Source: an uncultured Eubacteriaceae bacterium (GTDB taxonomy: Bacteria > Bacillota > Clostridia > Eubacteriales > Eubacteriaceae). From it: a stretch of DNA of 13,344 nucleotides. The stretch spans positions 1 to 13,344 of the forward strand of contig CANRHG010000035.1 in NCBI GenBank assembly GCA_947630385.1. Reading direction: 5' to 3'. Positions 8,255 through 13,344 of this stretch are shown here, piece after piece. A program made the translations under genes and the position numbers. The notes below the pieces were generated by a model. It searched no databases. It saw only the letters and a program-made list of their open reading frames with translations, and had not been told where the DNA came from. Position 1 is the stretch's first letter. The number at the start of each line of letters is the position of its first letter.

Positions 8255-8289
8255 AATAGGCAGATAGAATTTATCTGTCTATTTTTTTT
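8255..8289 (+). terminator. Hairpin with T-run upstream of the transposase gene
   Basis: Arms 8255-8266 and 8272-8283 pair over 12 bp (one G-T pair) with a GAATT loop, followed by T's to 8289. This is a typical intrinsic terminator on the plus strand. It lies just inside the left IS end, overlaps a TATAAT at 8252-8257, and would stop transcription from outside before it reached the transposase. Confidence 0.65.
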
Positions 8290-8338
8290 ACGCTTTTTTC
8301 ACTTACAGAATAATTAAACGAAGAGAGAAGGAAGAACC

Positions 8339-10159
8339 ATGTCTAGCAAACTTGAAGAAGCTATTTTCCCAGAAATTTTAGCAAGCGGATACGAAATTAT
8401 AGATGTTACAGAAGGTGAAAAAGAAATAACGGTTGAAATAAAGCCGAAAAAACACAGTTGCAAATGTCCCGAATGCGGAGAAGAAAGCAATTTTGTCCAC
8501 ATCACTTTTGAGCGCAAAATCCAGGACCTCCCGCTCAACAATAAAACCGTCTATCTAAAAGCGCACATCAATCTCTACGTCTGTCTTAATCCGGAATGCG
8601 CCACCCACACTTTTGCCGATGATCTGGGATTTGTGCGTCCTTTTGGAACCAGAACTTACCGGCTGGATCAAATGATCCTGGCTGTGGCGATGTTTATGAG
8701 CAACGAGGGAGCCAGCAGGGTCCTAAAAGAATTAGGGGTTGTGATCAGTGCGGACAGCATTAAAAACATCTACGACCGTCTTGATTTCGCTGACGACAGT
8801 GAAGTTGAAGAAATCGGCATCGACGACGTGGCTCTGAGAAAAGGACACAATTATGGAACGGTGATTTATGATATGAAGGATCGTCACCTGATCGCTTTGT
8901 TTGAAGGTCGCACCGCTAAAGAAACTAAAGAGTGCCTAAAAAACTTTCCTAAAATAAAGAGAGTGGCCCGCGACAGAGCCAGTAGTTATGCCAGCGCTAT
9001 AGATGAACTGTTTCCAGACTGCCTTCAGGTGGCCGACACTTTTCATCTCCTGCAAAATCTCATCGACAAAATAGAGGAAATCTTAAAAAACGATCTTCCC
9101 GATCAGTTTTTTTTAAAAGACGGCTGCCTTTTAGACAAAAAACCTAAAAAGACACGGGTCTTTGTGGAACCGTCTCAGGAGCGGAAGGATGAATTGGACA
9201 AAGTCAAGTACGACAATTCCCCACCCCTGGATGATGAGGGAAATTCTGTACAATACGACAACAAAAATCATGGAGATGGAAGCACCGAAGAAGAGGAACG
9301 AAAACAAAGACGTCTGGAAAAGCAGGAAAAGATAAGACAGATCCGGGCTTATTGCTCTTCTCCAGATTCAGCGGAAAAAAGCCGGAAAGAAATTGCCCAG
9401 ATGTTTGATACTACCGTTCCCACCCTAAAGAAATACAGAAATCTGTCAGAAGAGGAGATCAGCGCTCTTGAAAAACCCAAGAATTCCAAAAAGAGAGAGT
9501 CGCCAATGAACGATTACCTTAACATTATCTACAAAATGATCCGGGATGATTATTCTCTAATCGATATTTCCTACTATGTTTCTAAACTCCCCGGATTTTC
9601 ATGCTCTATGAATTCGCTGAACAAATACATTTATCTTATAACCAAAAATAATTTTCCAGACAAACGATTTAGTCCTAGAATTTTTTACAAAAAGACCTAT
9701 CCGGAGGATGTCACCGTAATCAAAAGGAGAGACGTGATAAATTATATTGTCCAGGGTAATGCCGGTAGCGAGTATTTCGAATCGTATTTCGACTTGATCG
9801 CGGCGAAATATCCACAAGTGGGGATCTTAAAATCAGCTTATCAGGAATTTCATAAGGTTATTATGGGAGATGAGGTTGAGAGGGTGCATCGTTTTCTTCA
9901 AACCTACAAAAAAGATCAATACTTGTCGTCGTTCGTTGCAAGCCTCAAAAGTAATATTGCAGCTGTGGAAGCTGCAATATCAACCAATGTCAATTCAGGA
10001 TTTGTCGAAGGCCTGAATTGCAAATTTAAACTTAGAAAACGTATTTTATTCGGTCGCTCTAAAGTTGTCAATCTGGAAAAGAAATGTAAGTTGGCCTTCC
10101 TCCCTTACGACGAAGACAAAGGTTACCAGTTAGAAAATTTACTGAGGAAATGCGCCTAA
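8339..10159 (+). CDS. tnpA: ISL3-family transposase
   Basis: 606-aa DDE-type transposase that moves the surrounding insertion sequence. A zinc ribbon lies at residues 41-87 (CKCPECG ... CLNPEC). A helix-turn-helix-like region follows (about 110-140). The ISL3 catalytic core is visible: first Asp in EIGIDDVALRKGHNYGT (162/163), second Asp in VARDRASSYA (212), and Glu in GFVEGLNCKFK (557). Between the second Asp and the Glu is a long insert that includes an acidic, low-complexity linker (about 285-330) and a second DNA-binding-like stretch (SRKEIAQMFDTTVPTLKKY). This makes it longer than many ISL3 transposases. The frame is intact, so it may be active. The start ATG is supported by GAAGGAAG upstream. 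It is followed by a GC-rich hairpin. Confidence 0.95.
   Translation: MSSKLEEAIFPEILASGYEIIDVTEGEKEITVEIKPKKHSCKCPECGEESNFVHITFERKIQDLPLNNKTVYLKAHINLYVCLNPECATHTFADDLGFVRPFGTRTYRLDQMILAVAMFMSNEGASRVLKELGVVISADSIKNIYDRLDFADDSEVEEIGIDDVALRKGHNYGTVIYDMKDRHLIALFEGRTAKETKECLKNFPKIKRVARDRASSYASAIDELFPDCLQVADTFHLLQNLIDKIEEILKNDLPDQFFLKDGCLLDKKPKKTRVFVEPSQERKDELDKVKYDNSPPLDDEGNSVQYDNKNHGDGSTEEEERKQRRLEKQEKIRQIRAYCSSPDSAEKSRKEIAQMFDTTVPTLKKYRNLSEEEISALEKPKNSKKRESPMNDYLNIIYKMIRDDYSLIDISYYVSKLPGFSCSMNSLNKYIYLITKNNFPDKRFSPRIFYKKTYPEDVTVIKRRDVINYIVQGNAGSEYFESYFDLIAAKYPQVGILKSAYQEFHKVIMGDEVERVHRFLQTYKKDQYLSSFVASLKSNIAAVEAAISTNVNSGFVEGLNCKFKLRKRILFGRSKVVNLEKKCKLAFLPYDEDKGYQLENLLRKCA
9954..9980. repeat. 10-bp perfect inverted repeat inside the transposase gene
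   Basis: ATATTGCAGC (9954-9963) and GCTGCAATAT (9971-9980) with a 7-bp spacer encode IAAVEAAI of the transposase. It could form an mRNA hairpin about 180 nt before the stop; function unknown. Confidence 0.6.
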
Positions 10160-10169
10160 TATTAAAAGA

Positions 10170-10205
10170 GACGCGCTTTATTCAAATATTGAATCTTTGC
10201 GCGTC
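10170..10205 (+). terminator. Hairpin downstream of the transposase
   Basis: Outer arms GACGCGC (10170-10176) and GCGCGTC (10199-10205) enclose a second stem, ATTCAA / TTGAAT (10180-10185, 10189-10194). It is placed 10 bp after the transposase stop. It lacks a T-run, so it may be a weak terminator or an mRNA-stabilising structure. Confidence 0.45.
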
Positions 10206-10210
10206 ATTGG

Positions 10211-10249
10211 TTTTCAAAATAAATTTCGGAGAATCCTTGAAGAAATCAA
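10211..10249 (-). repeat. Right inverted repeat of the ISL3 element
   Basis: The minus strand reads GATTCTCCGAAATTTATTTT followed by GAAAA, matching the left repeat with a few substitutions and gaps. The outer part continues as a TTGATTTC-like stretch similar to ATTGGATTTC on the left. Confidence 0.6.
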
Positions 10250-10390
10250 CACCTGAGATTTCTTTTAAAAGAAAAGATGAGTTAGTAGTACCCGGGCTAT
10301 TAACGGGCAAAAAAAGCATTTAAAACGACCGACTATTTTGACTGGTCGATAGATTGGAGGTGATTCAAGGCTGGATCCGCCTAAAAATAT

Positions 10391-10406
10391 ATTAACCATG
10401 GTTAAT
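10391..10406. repeat. Perfect 16-bp palindrome ATTAACCATGGTTAAT
   Basis: Uninterrupted dyad symmetry of 16 bp, of the kind bound by dimeric repressors or left at element ends. No adjacent intact gene explains it. Confidence 0.7.
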
Positions 10407-10457
10407 TTTAAAAAATAATCCTTATGGTCAGTGGAGAAGTGCGCTCTTTTTTCCTTA

Positions 10458-10473
10458 GATAAAAATTTTTATC
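10458..10473. repeat. Perfect 16-bp palindrome GATAAAAATTTTTATC
   Basis: Uninterrupted dyad symmetry 7 bp upstream of a TTGACA hexamer and about 35 bp upstream of the Rpn-like remnant. Because it is A/T-rich it could be partly chance, but the position would suit an operator. Confidence 0.55.
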
Positions 10474-10507
10474 ATTTCACTTGACAGGGGGCATTACATA
10501 GCAAGAA

Positions 10508-10693
10508 ATGTTAATGACCGGATTTGAGAGAGCCAAATACGAAGAAGGTGTAAAGAATGGTCTAGAAGGAGGTAGATCTGAAACAAAAGAAGACCAGATT
10601 AGTACGATCAATTATTATCGCAAAAGAAATAAAACGGATGAAGAGATCAACGAAATTTTAATTGAAATGGGTTACGGTCCAATTCTAGTTTAA
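10508..10693 (+). pseudogene. C-terminal remnant of a PD-(D/E)XK (Rpn-like) nuclease/transposase
   Basis: 61-codon frame starting MLMTGFERAKYEEGVKNG and ending in NKTDEEINEILIEMGYGP. The first part resembles the charged tail that follows the nuclease fold in Rpn/PD-(D/E)XK-family proteins (pattern MLMT..ER.KYEEG..G); the catalytic domain is absent. In-frame TAG three codons before the ATG and lack of a good ribosome-binding site argue that this is a leftover tail, not a functional small gene. Family assignment is by pattern memory only. Confidence 0.4.
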
Positions 10694-10735
10694 ACGGTGC
10701 GAAAGTCCCTTTTTAGTTTTCGGATTTTAATATAA

Positions 10736-10900
10736 AAGTTCCTAATTCGGTGTATTATCGCTATCGCCTTAGACGATCCGGATTCGTTCAACTGTTATGA
10801 TGAATTATGCGAGATTTATCCCGATCTCGTCGGCTGCAACGACCTTAAAAATCTGGCAAGAGAACTCCTTCGGATCGTCGAGAAGACCTTAAACAAATAA
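10736..10900 (+). pseudogene. Headless 3' gene fragment, unknown product
   Basis: An open frame of 54 codons with no start codon ends at TAA 10898-10900. Its last part (DDPDSFNCYDELCEIYPDLV, then GCNDLKNLARELLRIVEKTLNK) is coherent, helical-looking protein with host-like base composition. It is convergent with the kinase gene and ends just before their shared terminator, as expected of the tail of a resident gene cut off when the upstream mobile DNA arrived. The family is not recognised. Confidence 0.45.
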
Positions 10901-10907
10901 CAGGTAC

Positions 10908-10950
10908 AAAAAAATCCCAAACCGGGGATTTTCCTCTTGGTTTGGGATTT
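10908..10950 (-). terminator. Intrinsic terminator of the DhaL-DhaM gene
   Basis: Perfect 12-bp arms, AAATCCCAAACC (10912-10923) and GGTTTGGGATTT (10939-10950), with a 15-nt loop. On the minus strand the stem is followed by a run of T's, 4 bp after the kinase stop codon. It may also work in the other direction for the truncated plus-strand gene. Confidence 0.9.
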
Positions 10951-10954
10951 AAAT

Positions 10955-11884
10955 TTAGAATTTTGGTTCGTGTTTGACGCGATCGAGCACTTCCTTGATA
11001 CGCTCCATATCGCTTCCAATCGAAGATTCGATGGCGGCGAAGATGGATCCCTCGACGATCGGCGTATCGATGATCTCGATGTTTTCGTTATCAAGCAAGG
11101 ACTCGATGGCCATTTCGGACGTCATGTAGGCAGAGCCCAGATCGACGAGCAGGACGACGCCTTTGCCCTGGTCGACGCTTTCGATGGCTTCGGTGATCTT
11201 CTTTAGATCCGTCCCGAACCCCCCGTCTTCCATACCGCCGGCCGAGGCGATGTTGGCTTCAGGAGCCATTTCGAGCGCGAGCTCTCTCGCGCCGTCGGCG
11301 ATCTTATTGCTGTGGCTAACGATAACGATTCCTACAGAGCCGTTATCGTCCTTAAGCTCCCCCAGGCCGTTTCCTCCTTCGGACGCTTCTTCGAAGGAAT
11401 CGATCAGGTACGACATCGAGGTCGCGCCCGGGTCCTGGAAACCAATGCTGCGGTCTCCCAGATAGCTGGCTCTTCCTTTGGTTGCTTTGATGGTCTTGGT
11501 AAATTCGACCCCGTCCCACGCGGCCTTGTCGGCCTTCTTTAGGGCTTCGCTCAGATCGTCCCCCGCCGCGATGGCTTCATCAAAAGCCTTTTTGGCCGGC
11601 ATCAAGGCATCGAGCATGGTTTTTTCGCCTTCGACGGCTTTCCCACGCTGTTGGATGCCCCCGATCATGACTTCAAACAAAGACGAAACGTCTTCTGGGG
11701 TGAGTTCTTCCTTGCCTTTGGTGTCCATTCCGGCTTTCATAAAAGCCGTCCCGTACAGTGGACCGGAAGCCCCGCCGACGGTACTGACCAAAGTCATTCC
11801 AACGTCCTTTAAGATATCGGAGATGTTTTTTTCTTGATACGATTCAAGCTTTTTTGCGACCGCTTGCATTCCGCGGTCCATATT
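10955..11884 (-). CDS. dhaL: Dihydroxyacetone kinase DhaL-DhaM fusion, second exon
   Basis: 309 residues of a fused PTS-dependent dihydroxyacetone kinase component, starting at NMDRGMQAVAKKL immediately after a group II intron. DhaL carries ADP and passes phosphate to dihydroxyacetone bound on DhaK; conserved DhaL blocks are present: STVGGASGPLYGTAF and GRASYLGDRSIGFQDPGATS. From about residue 184 comes a DhaM/EIIA-Man-like domain with the phospho-accepting His in IVIVSHSNKIADG, then ASAGGMEDGGFGTD and VVLLVDLGSAYM. The N-terminus of DhaL, with the Asp residues of the GDGDHG motif that bind Mg-ADP, is missing and must lie in the upstream exon outside the window. The frame stays open 23 codons into the intron but those residues are intron domains V and VI. 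The gene ends in a strong terminator. DhaK is expected upstream, out of view. Confidence 0.9.
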   Translation of the reverse strand, partial: NMDRGMQAVAKKLESYQEKNISDILKDVGMTLVSTVGGASGPLYGTAFMKAGMDTKGKEELTPEDVSSLFEVMIGGIQQRGKAVEGEKTMLDALMPAKKAFDEAIAAGDDLSEALKKADKAAWDGVEFTKTIKATKGRASYLGDRSIGFQDPGATSMSYLIDSFEEASEGGNGLGELKDDNGSVGIVIVSHSNKIADGARELALEMAPEANIASAGGMEDGGFGTDLKKITEAIESVDQGKGVVLLVDLGSAYMTSEMAIESLLDNENIEIIDTPIVEGSIFAAIESSIGSDMERIKEVLDRVKHEPKF

Positions 11885-11907
11885 GTAGGATAGGGTTAGT
11901 CCCCTCC
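11885..11907 (-). ncRNA. Group II intron domain VI with branch-point adenosine
   Basis: Three nucleotides after domain V, GGAGGGG (11907-11901) pairs with CCCT-A-TCC (11895-11888), leaving a single bulged A at 11891, seven nucleotides from the proposed intron end. This is the expected branch-point geometry. The stem is short, with an ACTAA loop. Confidence 0.85.
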
Positions 11908-11910
11908 TCC

Positions 11911-11944
11911 GAACCGTACGTGCACCTCTCAGCGCATACGGCTC
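11911..11944 (-). ncRNA. Group II intron domain V
   Basis: Exactly 34 nt, beginning GAGCCGTATGCGC and ending ACGTACGGTTC. The arms pair with the AGC catalytic triad at positions 2-4, a two-nucleotide bulge on the 3' strand (positions 24-25) and a GAGA (GNRA) tetraloop at 15-18. All are hallmarks of an active domain V. The stop codon of the intron protein lies inside it. Confidence 0.95.
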
Positions 11945-12981
11945 TCCATCCAATCCTCCAAAAACCGATTGTAATCGAAATTCCGAACCGGTCGTTTCCG
12001 TTTTCTAAAACTCCTTTGGAGCCTAAAAACGTTTTTACCCTCTTTTATACACCAGGCCCCCTCTCCTTTAGGCTCCCGGTGGTTCCACTTATACTTTGAA
12101 ACCGTCGTTTTGTGCTTTTGAGCCAAAGTCTTTAGCAGACTGTATTCCACCAAGTGCTTTAGCTGGTCCAGTTTTTGGCTGACGTTGTCCGCCAAAGCGT
12201 AGTAAAGGTAGACCGTACCCAGCTTATGGTTAAAAAGGCGCACGATCTCGTGATCCGGTAAGTTTATATAGCCCGTCTGGGCCTTTACTTTCCACGGTTT
12301 TTCGTTTAAATTCTCAACCAAATTTAATTTTTTAACGATGTGTAAAAACACGTCTTGTGGAAATAATAATAGTACACGTTCCTTTTTTACCAGATCGTAC
12401 CCCAAAAACCGGATTTTCTGCGTTGGCACGTACGTTTTGGTCTCTACCTCAAATCCTGCGGTCAAATCAAGGTCGGTATCGTCCGAAAAAATCAGAACGT
12501 CCGTTCCGTAACGCACGAACGTCTGTTTTTTCAGGAGGTCGTCGAGTCCCATCAGGCATAGGTCCGTAAAAAGCCCGCCCAGGGGACCGTAACGACCGTA
12601 TTCTCTCGTTTTTAAAAATTTATTGATCAGCCGGATGAACCGGTCATCGTCGATGCGCCGTCTTAAGACAGCCCACAACAGCTCCTTGAACCGTCCATCG
12701 CTTAAAGATACACTGACTTTAAGGCAGTGGCGGCACTCTCCGAGCCGCGTTTTGGCCTCGAGCAGCGCGTCGTGCGCGGTCGAGGTGGTGCTTAAGAAGA
12801 CGCCGGAAGAGAATTCGTATTTGTAAACGGCAGAAAGTATTTGACCCAGGATCTCTAAAACGACCCTGTCGTGGGAATGATTTTCACCAGGGACATAACT
12901 CTCATCTCTTAAACAAGATTTAACCTTTTTTCTTTCTTCCAATTCCATTTCAAACGGCTCGTAAAACGTATCGTTGTACAA
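11929..12981 (-). CDS. ltrA: Group II intron-encoded maturase with degenerate reverse transcriptase
   Basis: 350 aa as read from a TTG; the same frame is open to 13080 and upstream codons still read EYKYKRLYRLLYN, the usual start of the RT0 region, so the true N-terminus is probably earlier though no ATG/GTG/TTG is in frame there. The RT core is reduced. The RT1 region is almost absent. SSGVFLSTTSTAHDAL matches the usual SYGFRPGRSAHDAL block. Motif A DIKGFFD is VSVSLSD (only the last Asp kept), TPQGG is GPLGG, and YADD is YGTD (158-161). After that the protein looks conventional: KIRFLGYDLVKKERVLLLFP, then a maturase/thumb X domain (about 240-297; LFNHKLGTVYLYYALADNVS, EYSLLKTLAQKHKTTVSKY) and a basic C-terminus. 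No HNH endonuclease or CxxC pairs follow; full-length relatives are usually about 600 aa. Likely role: assisting splicing of its own intron. It ends inside domain V. Confidence 0.88.
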   Translation of the reverse strand: MYNDTFYEPFEMELEERKKVKSCLRDESYVPGENHSHDRVVLEILGQILSAVYKYEFSSGVFLSTTSTAHDALLEAKTRLGECRHCLKVSVSLSDGRFKELLWAVLRRRIDDDRFIRLINKFLKTREYGRYGPLGGLFTDLCLMGLDDLLKKQTFVRYGTDVLIFSDDTDLDLTAGFEVETKTYVPTQKIRFLGYDLVKKERVLLLFPQDVFLHIVKKLNLVENLNEKPWKVKAQTGYINLPDHEIVRLFNHKLGTVYLYYALADNVSQKLDQLKHLVEYSLLKTLAQKHKTTVSKYKWNHREPKGEGAWCIKEGKNVFRLQRSFRKRKRPVRNFDYNRFLEDWMESRMR

Positions 12982-13108
12982 AAGACGGTACAGCCGCTTG
13001 TATTTATACTCTTTGTCCCCGGAGTGTTTTTGAAGTTGTAATAAAACTAATTTAAAATCTTGGATGAGTCTTTCACTCTCTTAAATTATTTTTATTTCTG
13101 GACTGCTT

Positions 13109-13162
13109 CCCTTCGCGACGTAATGGGCTTTCCCCATCTCACACTACTACGGAAGCTCCGTT
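13109..13162 (-). ncRNA. Group II intron domain III-like segment
   Basis: The minus strand reads GGAGCTTCCGTAGTAGT, then a GGGG-AAAG-CCC hairpin, then GCGAAGGGAAGCAG. This is a block I recognise from bacterial group II introns just upstream of the domain IV reading frame. Boundaries are approximate. Confidence 0.65.
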
Positions 13163-13344
13163 GCCTCGGTGAGGCAATCCCCATTTTCCTTAAGACCAGG
13201 CGCCCAGGTTGTCGGAAGGAACGTTCGATCCATCGCGCCGGACCGTTTTTTCGAAACTTTCAGGAACCAAATAAAAGATTCCGGCCCGGTACCGGGTATC
13301 AGCTGGCTTCCCGGCAGGCGACCATACTCCCGCGGATCTGCTCT

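Larger units (their letters stand above)
8198..10253 (+). mobile_element. ISL3-family insertion sequence
   Basis: A single transposase gene is flanked by imperfect inverted repeats. The left copy, GATTCTTCCGAAACC... (8219-8246), matches the complement of the right copy (10211-10236), GATTCTCCGAAATTT..., at about 22 of 25-28 positions with small gaps. The outer ends are placed at GG dinucleotides (8198 and 10253) because many ISL3 ends begin GG; they are uncertain by several bases. No target-site duplication is visible, so one end may be damaged. Base composition is intermediate between the AT-rich block and the host genes. Confidence 0.7.
10254..10507. other. Non-coding stretch between IS end and gene remnants
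   Basis: About 250 bp without a credible reading frame. It holds two perfect 16-bp palindromes, listed separately, and a consensus-like TTGACA at 10481-10486 with no matching -10 box at 16-18 bp. Confidence 0.5.
11885..13344 (-). mobile_element. Group II intron, 3' part, inserted in dhaL
   Basis: Self-splicing retroelement on the same strand as the kinase. Seen here are part of the 5' ribozyme (from 13344 inwards, probably domains I-II, including a GC-rich hairpin around CCCGGTACCGGG), a domain III-like block (13109-13162), a domain IV reading frame, domain V and domain VI. The 3' splice site is placed after ...CCTAC at 11885, leaving AATATGGAC as exon 2, which restores the DhaL NM-x-RG reading. 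The 5' splice site, exon-binding sequences and upstream exon lie outside the window. The length is at least 1460 nt. The encoded protein lacks apparent reverse-transcriptase and endonuclease activity, so the element is probably immobile. Confidence 0.9.

Noticed and set aside
4184..10290. Shared 12-mer GAGTTAGTAGTA at 4184 and 10279
   Set aside because: A match of this length is expected by chance in a 13-kb, partly AT-rich window, and the flanks do not match.
10481..10509. Promoter built on TTGACA at 10481
   Set aside because: No acceptable -10 hexamer at 16-18 bp (AGAAAT at 17), and the gene it would drive is a fragment.
11163..11837. Plus-strand open frames opposite the kinase gene (up to 119 codons)
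   Set aside because: They lie antisense to strongly conserved DhaL/DhaM coding sequence and show no domain-like pattern or ribosome-binding site.
11885..11953. Extending the kinase gene upstream to the ATG at 11953
   Set aside because: Those 23 codons are intron domains V and VI and the domain V 5' flank read as protein; they bear no resemblance to DhaL, whose conserved sequence starts exactly at the proposed splice site.
13273..13300. CCCGGTACCGGG palindrome as a regulatory site
   Set aside because: It sits within the 5' ribozyme part of the group II intron and is better explained as an RNA stem.

Overview
The window looks like chromosomal DNA of a low-to-moderate GC, anaerobic Gram-positive bacterium (Bacillota-like). 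This is inferred from a prokaryotic V-type ATPase operon, a PTS-dependent dihydroxyacetone kinase, Shine-Dalgarno-type starts and an ISL3 transposase. I cannot name the genus.

Layout. (1) Positions 1-3517, minus strand: the start of a V-type ATPase operon in the order stalk subunit (G/H type) - C - I - K. Subunit K runs off the left edge. Genes overlap or lie 8 bp apart, and a TATAAT box sits so close to the first ATG that the mRNA may be leaderless. (2) About 3.55-8.2 kb: a clearly AT-rich block. It holds about 0.9 kb of non-coding DNA, then one large secreted modular protein: signal peptide, seven RCC1 propeller repeats, Big_2-like Ig domain, papain-like Cys-His-Asp domain, InlB-type repeat and three DUF5648-like repeats. 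It ends in short direct repeats that resemble an insertion-sequence end. (3) About 8.2-10.25 kb: an ISL3-family insertion sequence with a 606-aa transposase. (4) 10.25-10.9 kb: gene debris, namely a PD-(D/E)XK (Rpn-like) C-terminal remnant and a headless gene tail, plus two perfect 16-bp palindromes. (5) 10.9-13.34 kb, minus strand: the second exon of a dihydroxyacetone kinase DhaL-DhaM fusion, interrupted by a group II intron whose 5' part and upstream exon lie beyond the right edge.

The most notable object is the intron. Its 3' end is canonical: a 34-nt domain V with AGC triad and GAGA loop, a 3-nt linker, and a domain VI with a bulged adenosine 7 nt from the proposed splice site. It falls where DhaL should carry its Mg-binding GDGDHG motif. 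Its encoded protein keeps an open frame and a good maturase X domain. The reverse-transcriptase part is shortened, YADD has become YGTD, the first motif-A aspartate is Val, the QGG-type motif is PLGG, and the endonuclease domain is absent. This suggests an immobile, splicing-only maturase retained because a metabolic gene depends on it. The frame also runs into catalytic domain V and has no clear start codon at its natural N-terminus.

How the parts relate: two host loci (V-ATPase and dihydroxyacetone kinase) flank about 7 kb of acquired, rearranged DNA, and the kinase locus has been colonised separately by the intron.
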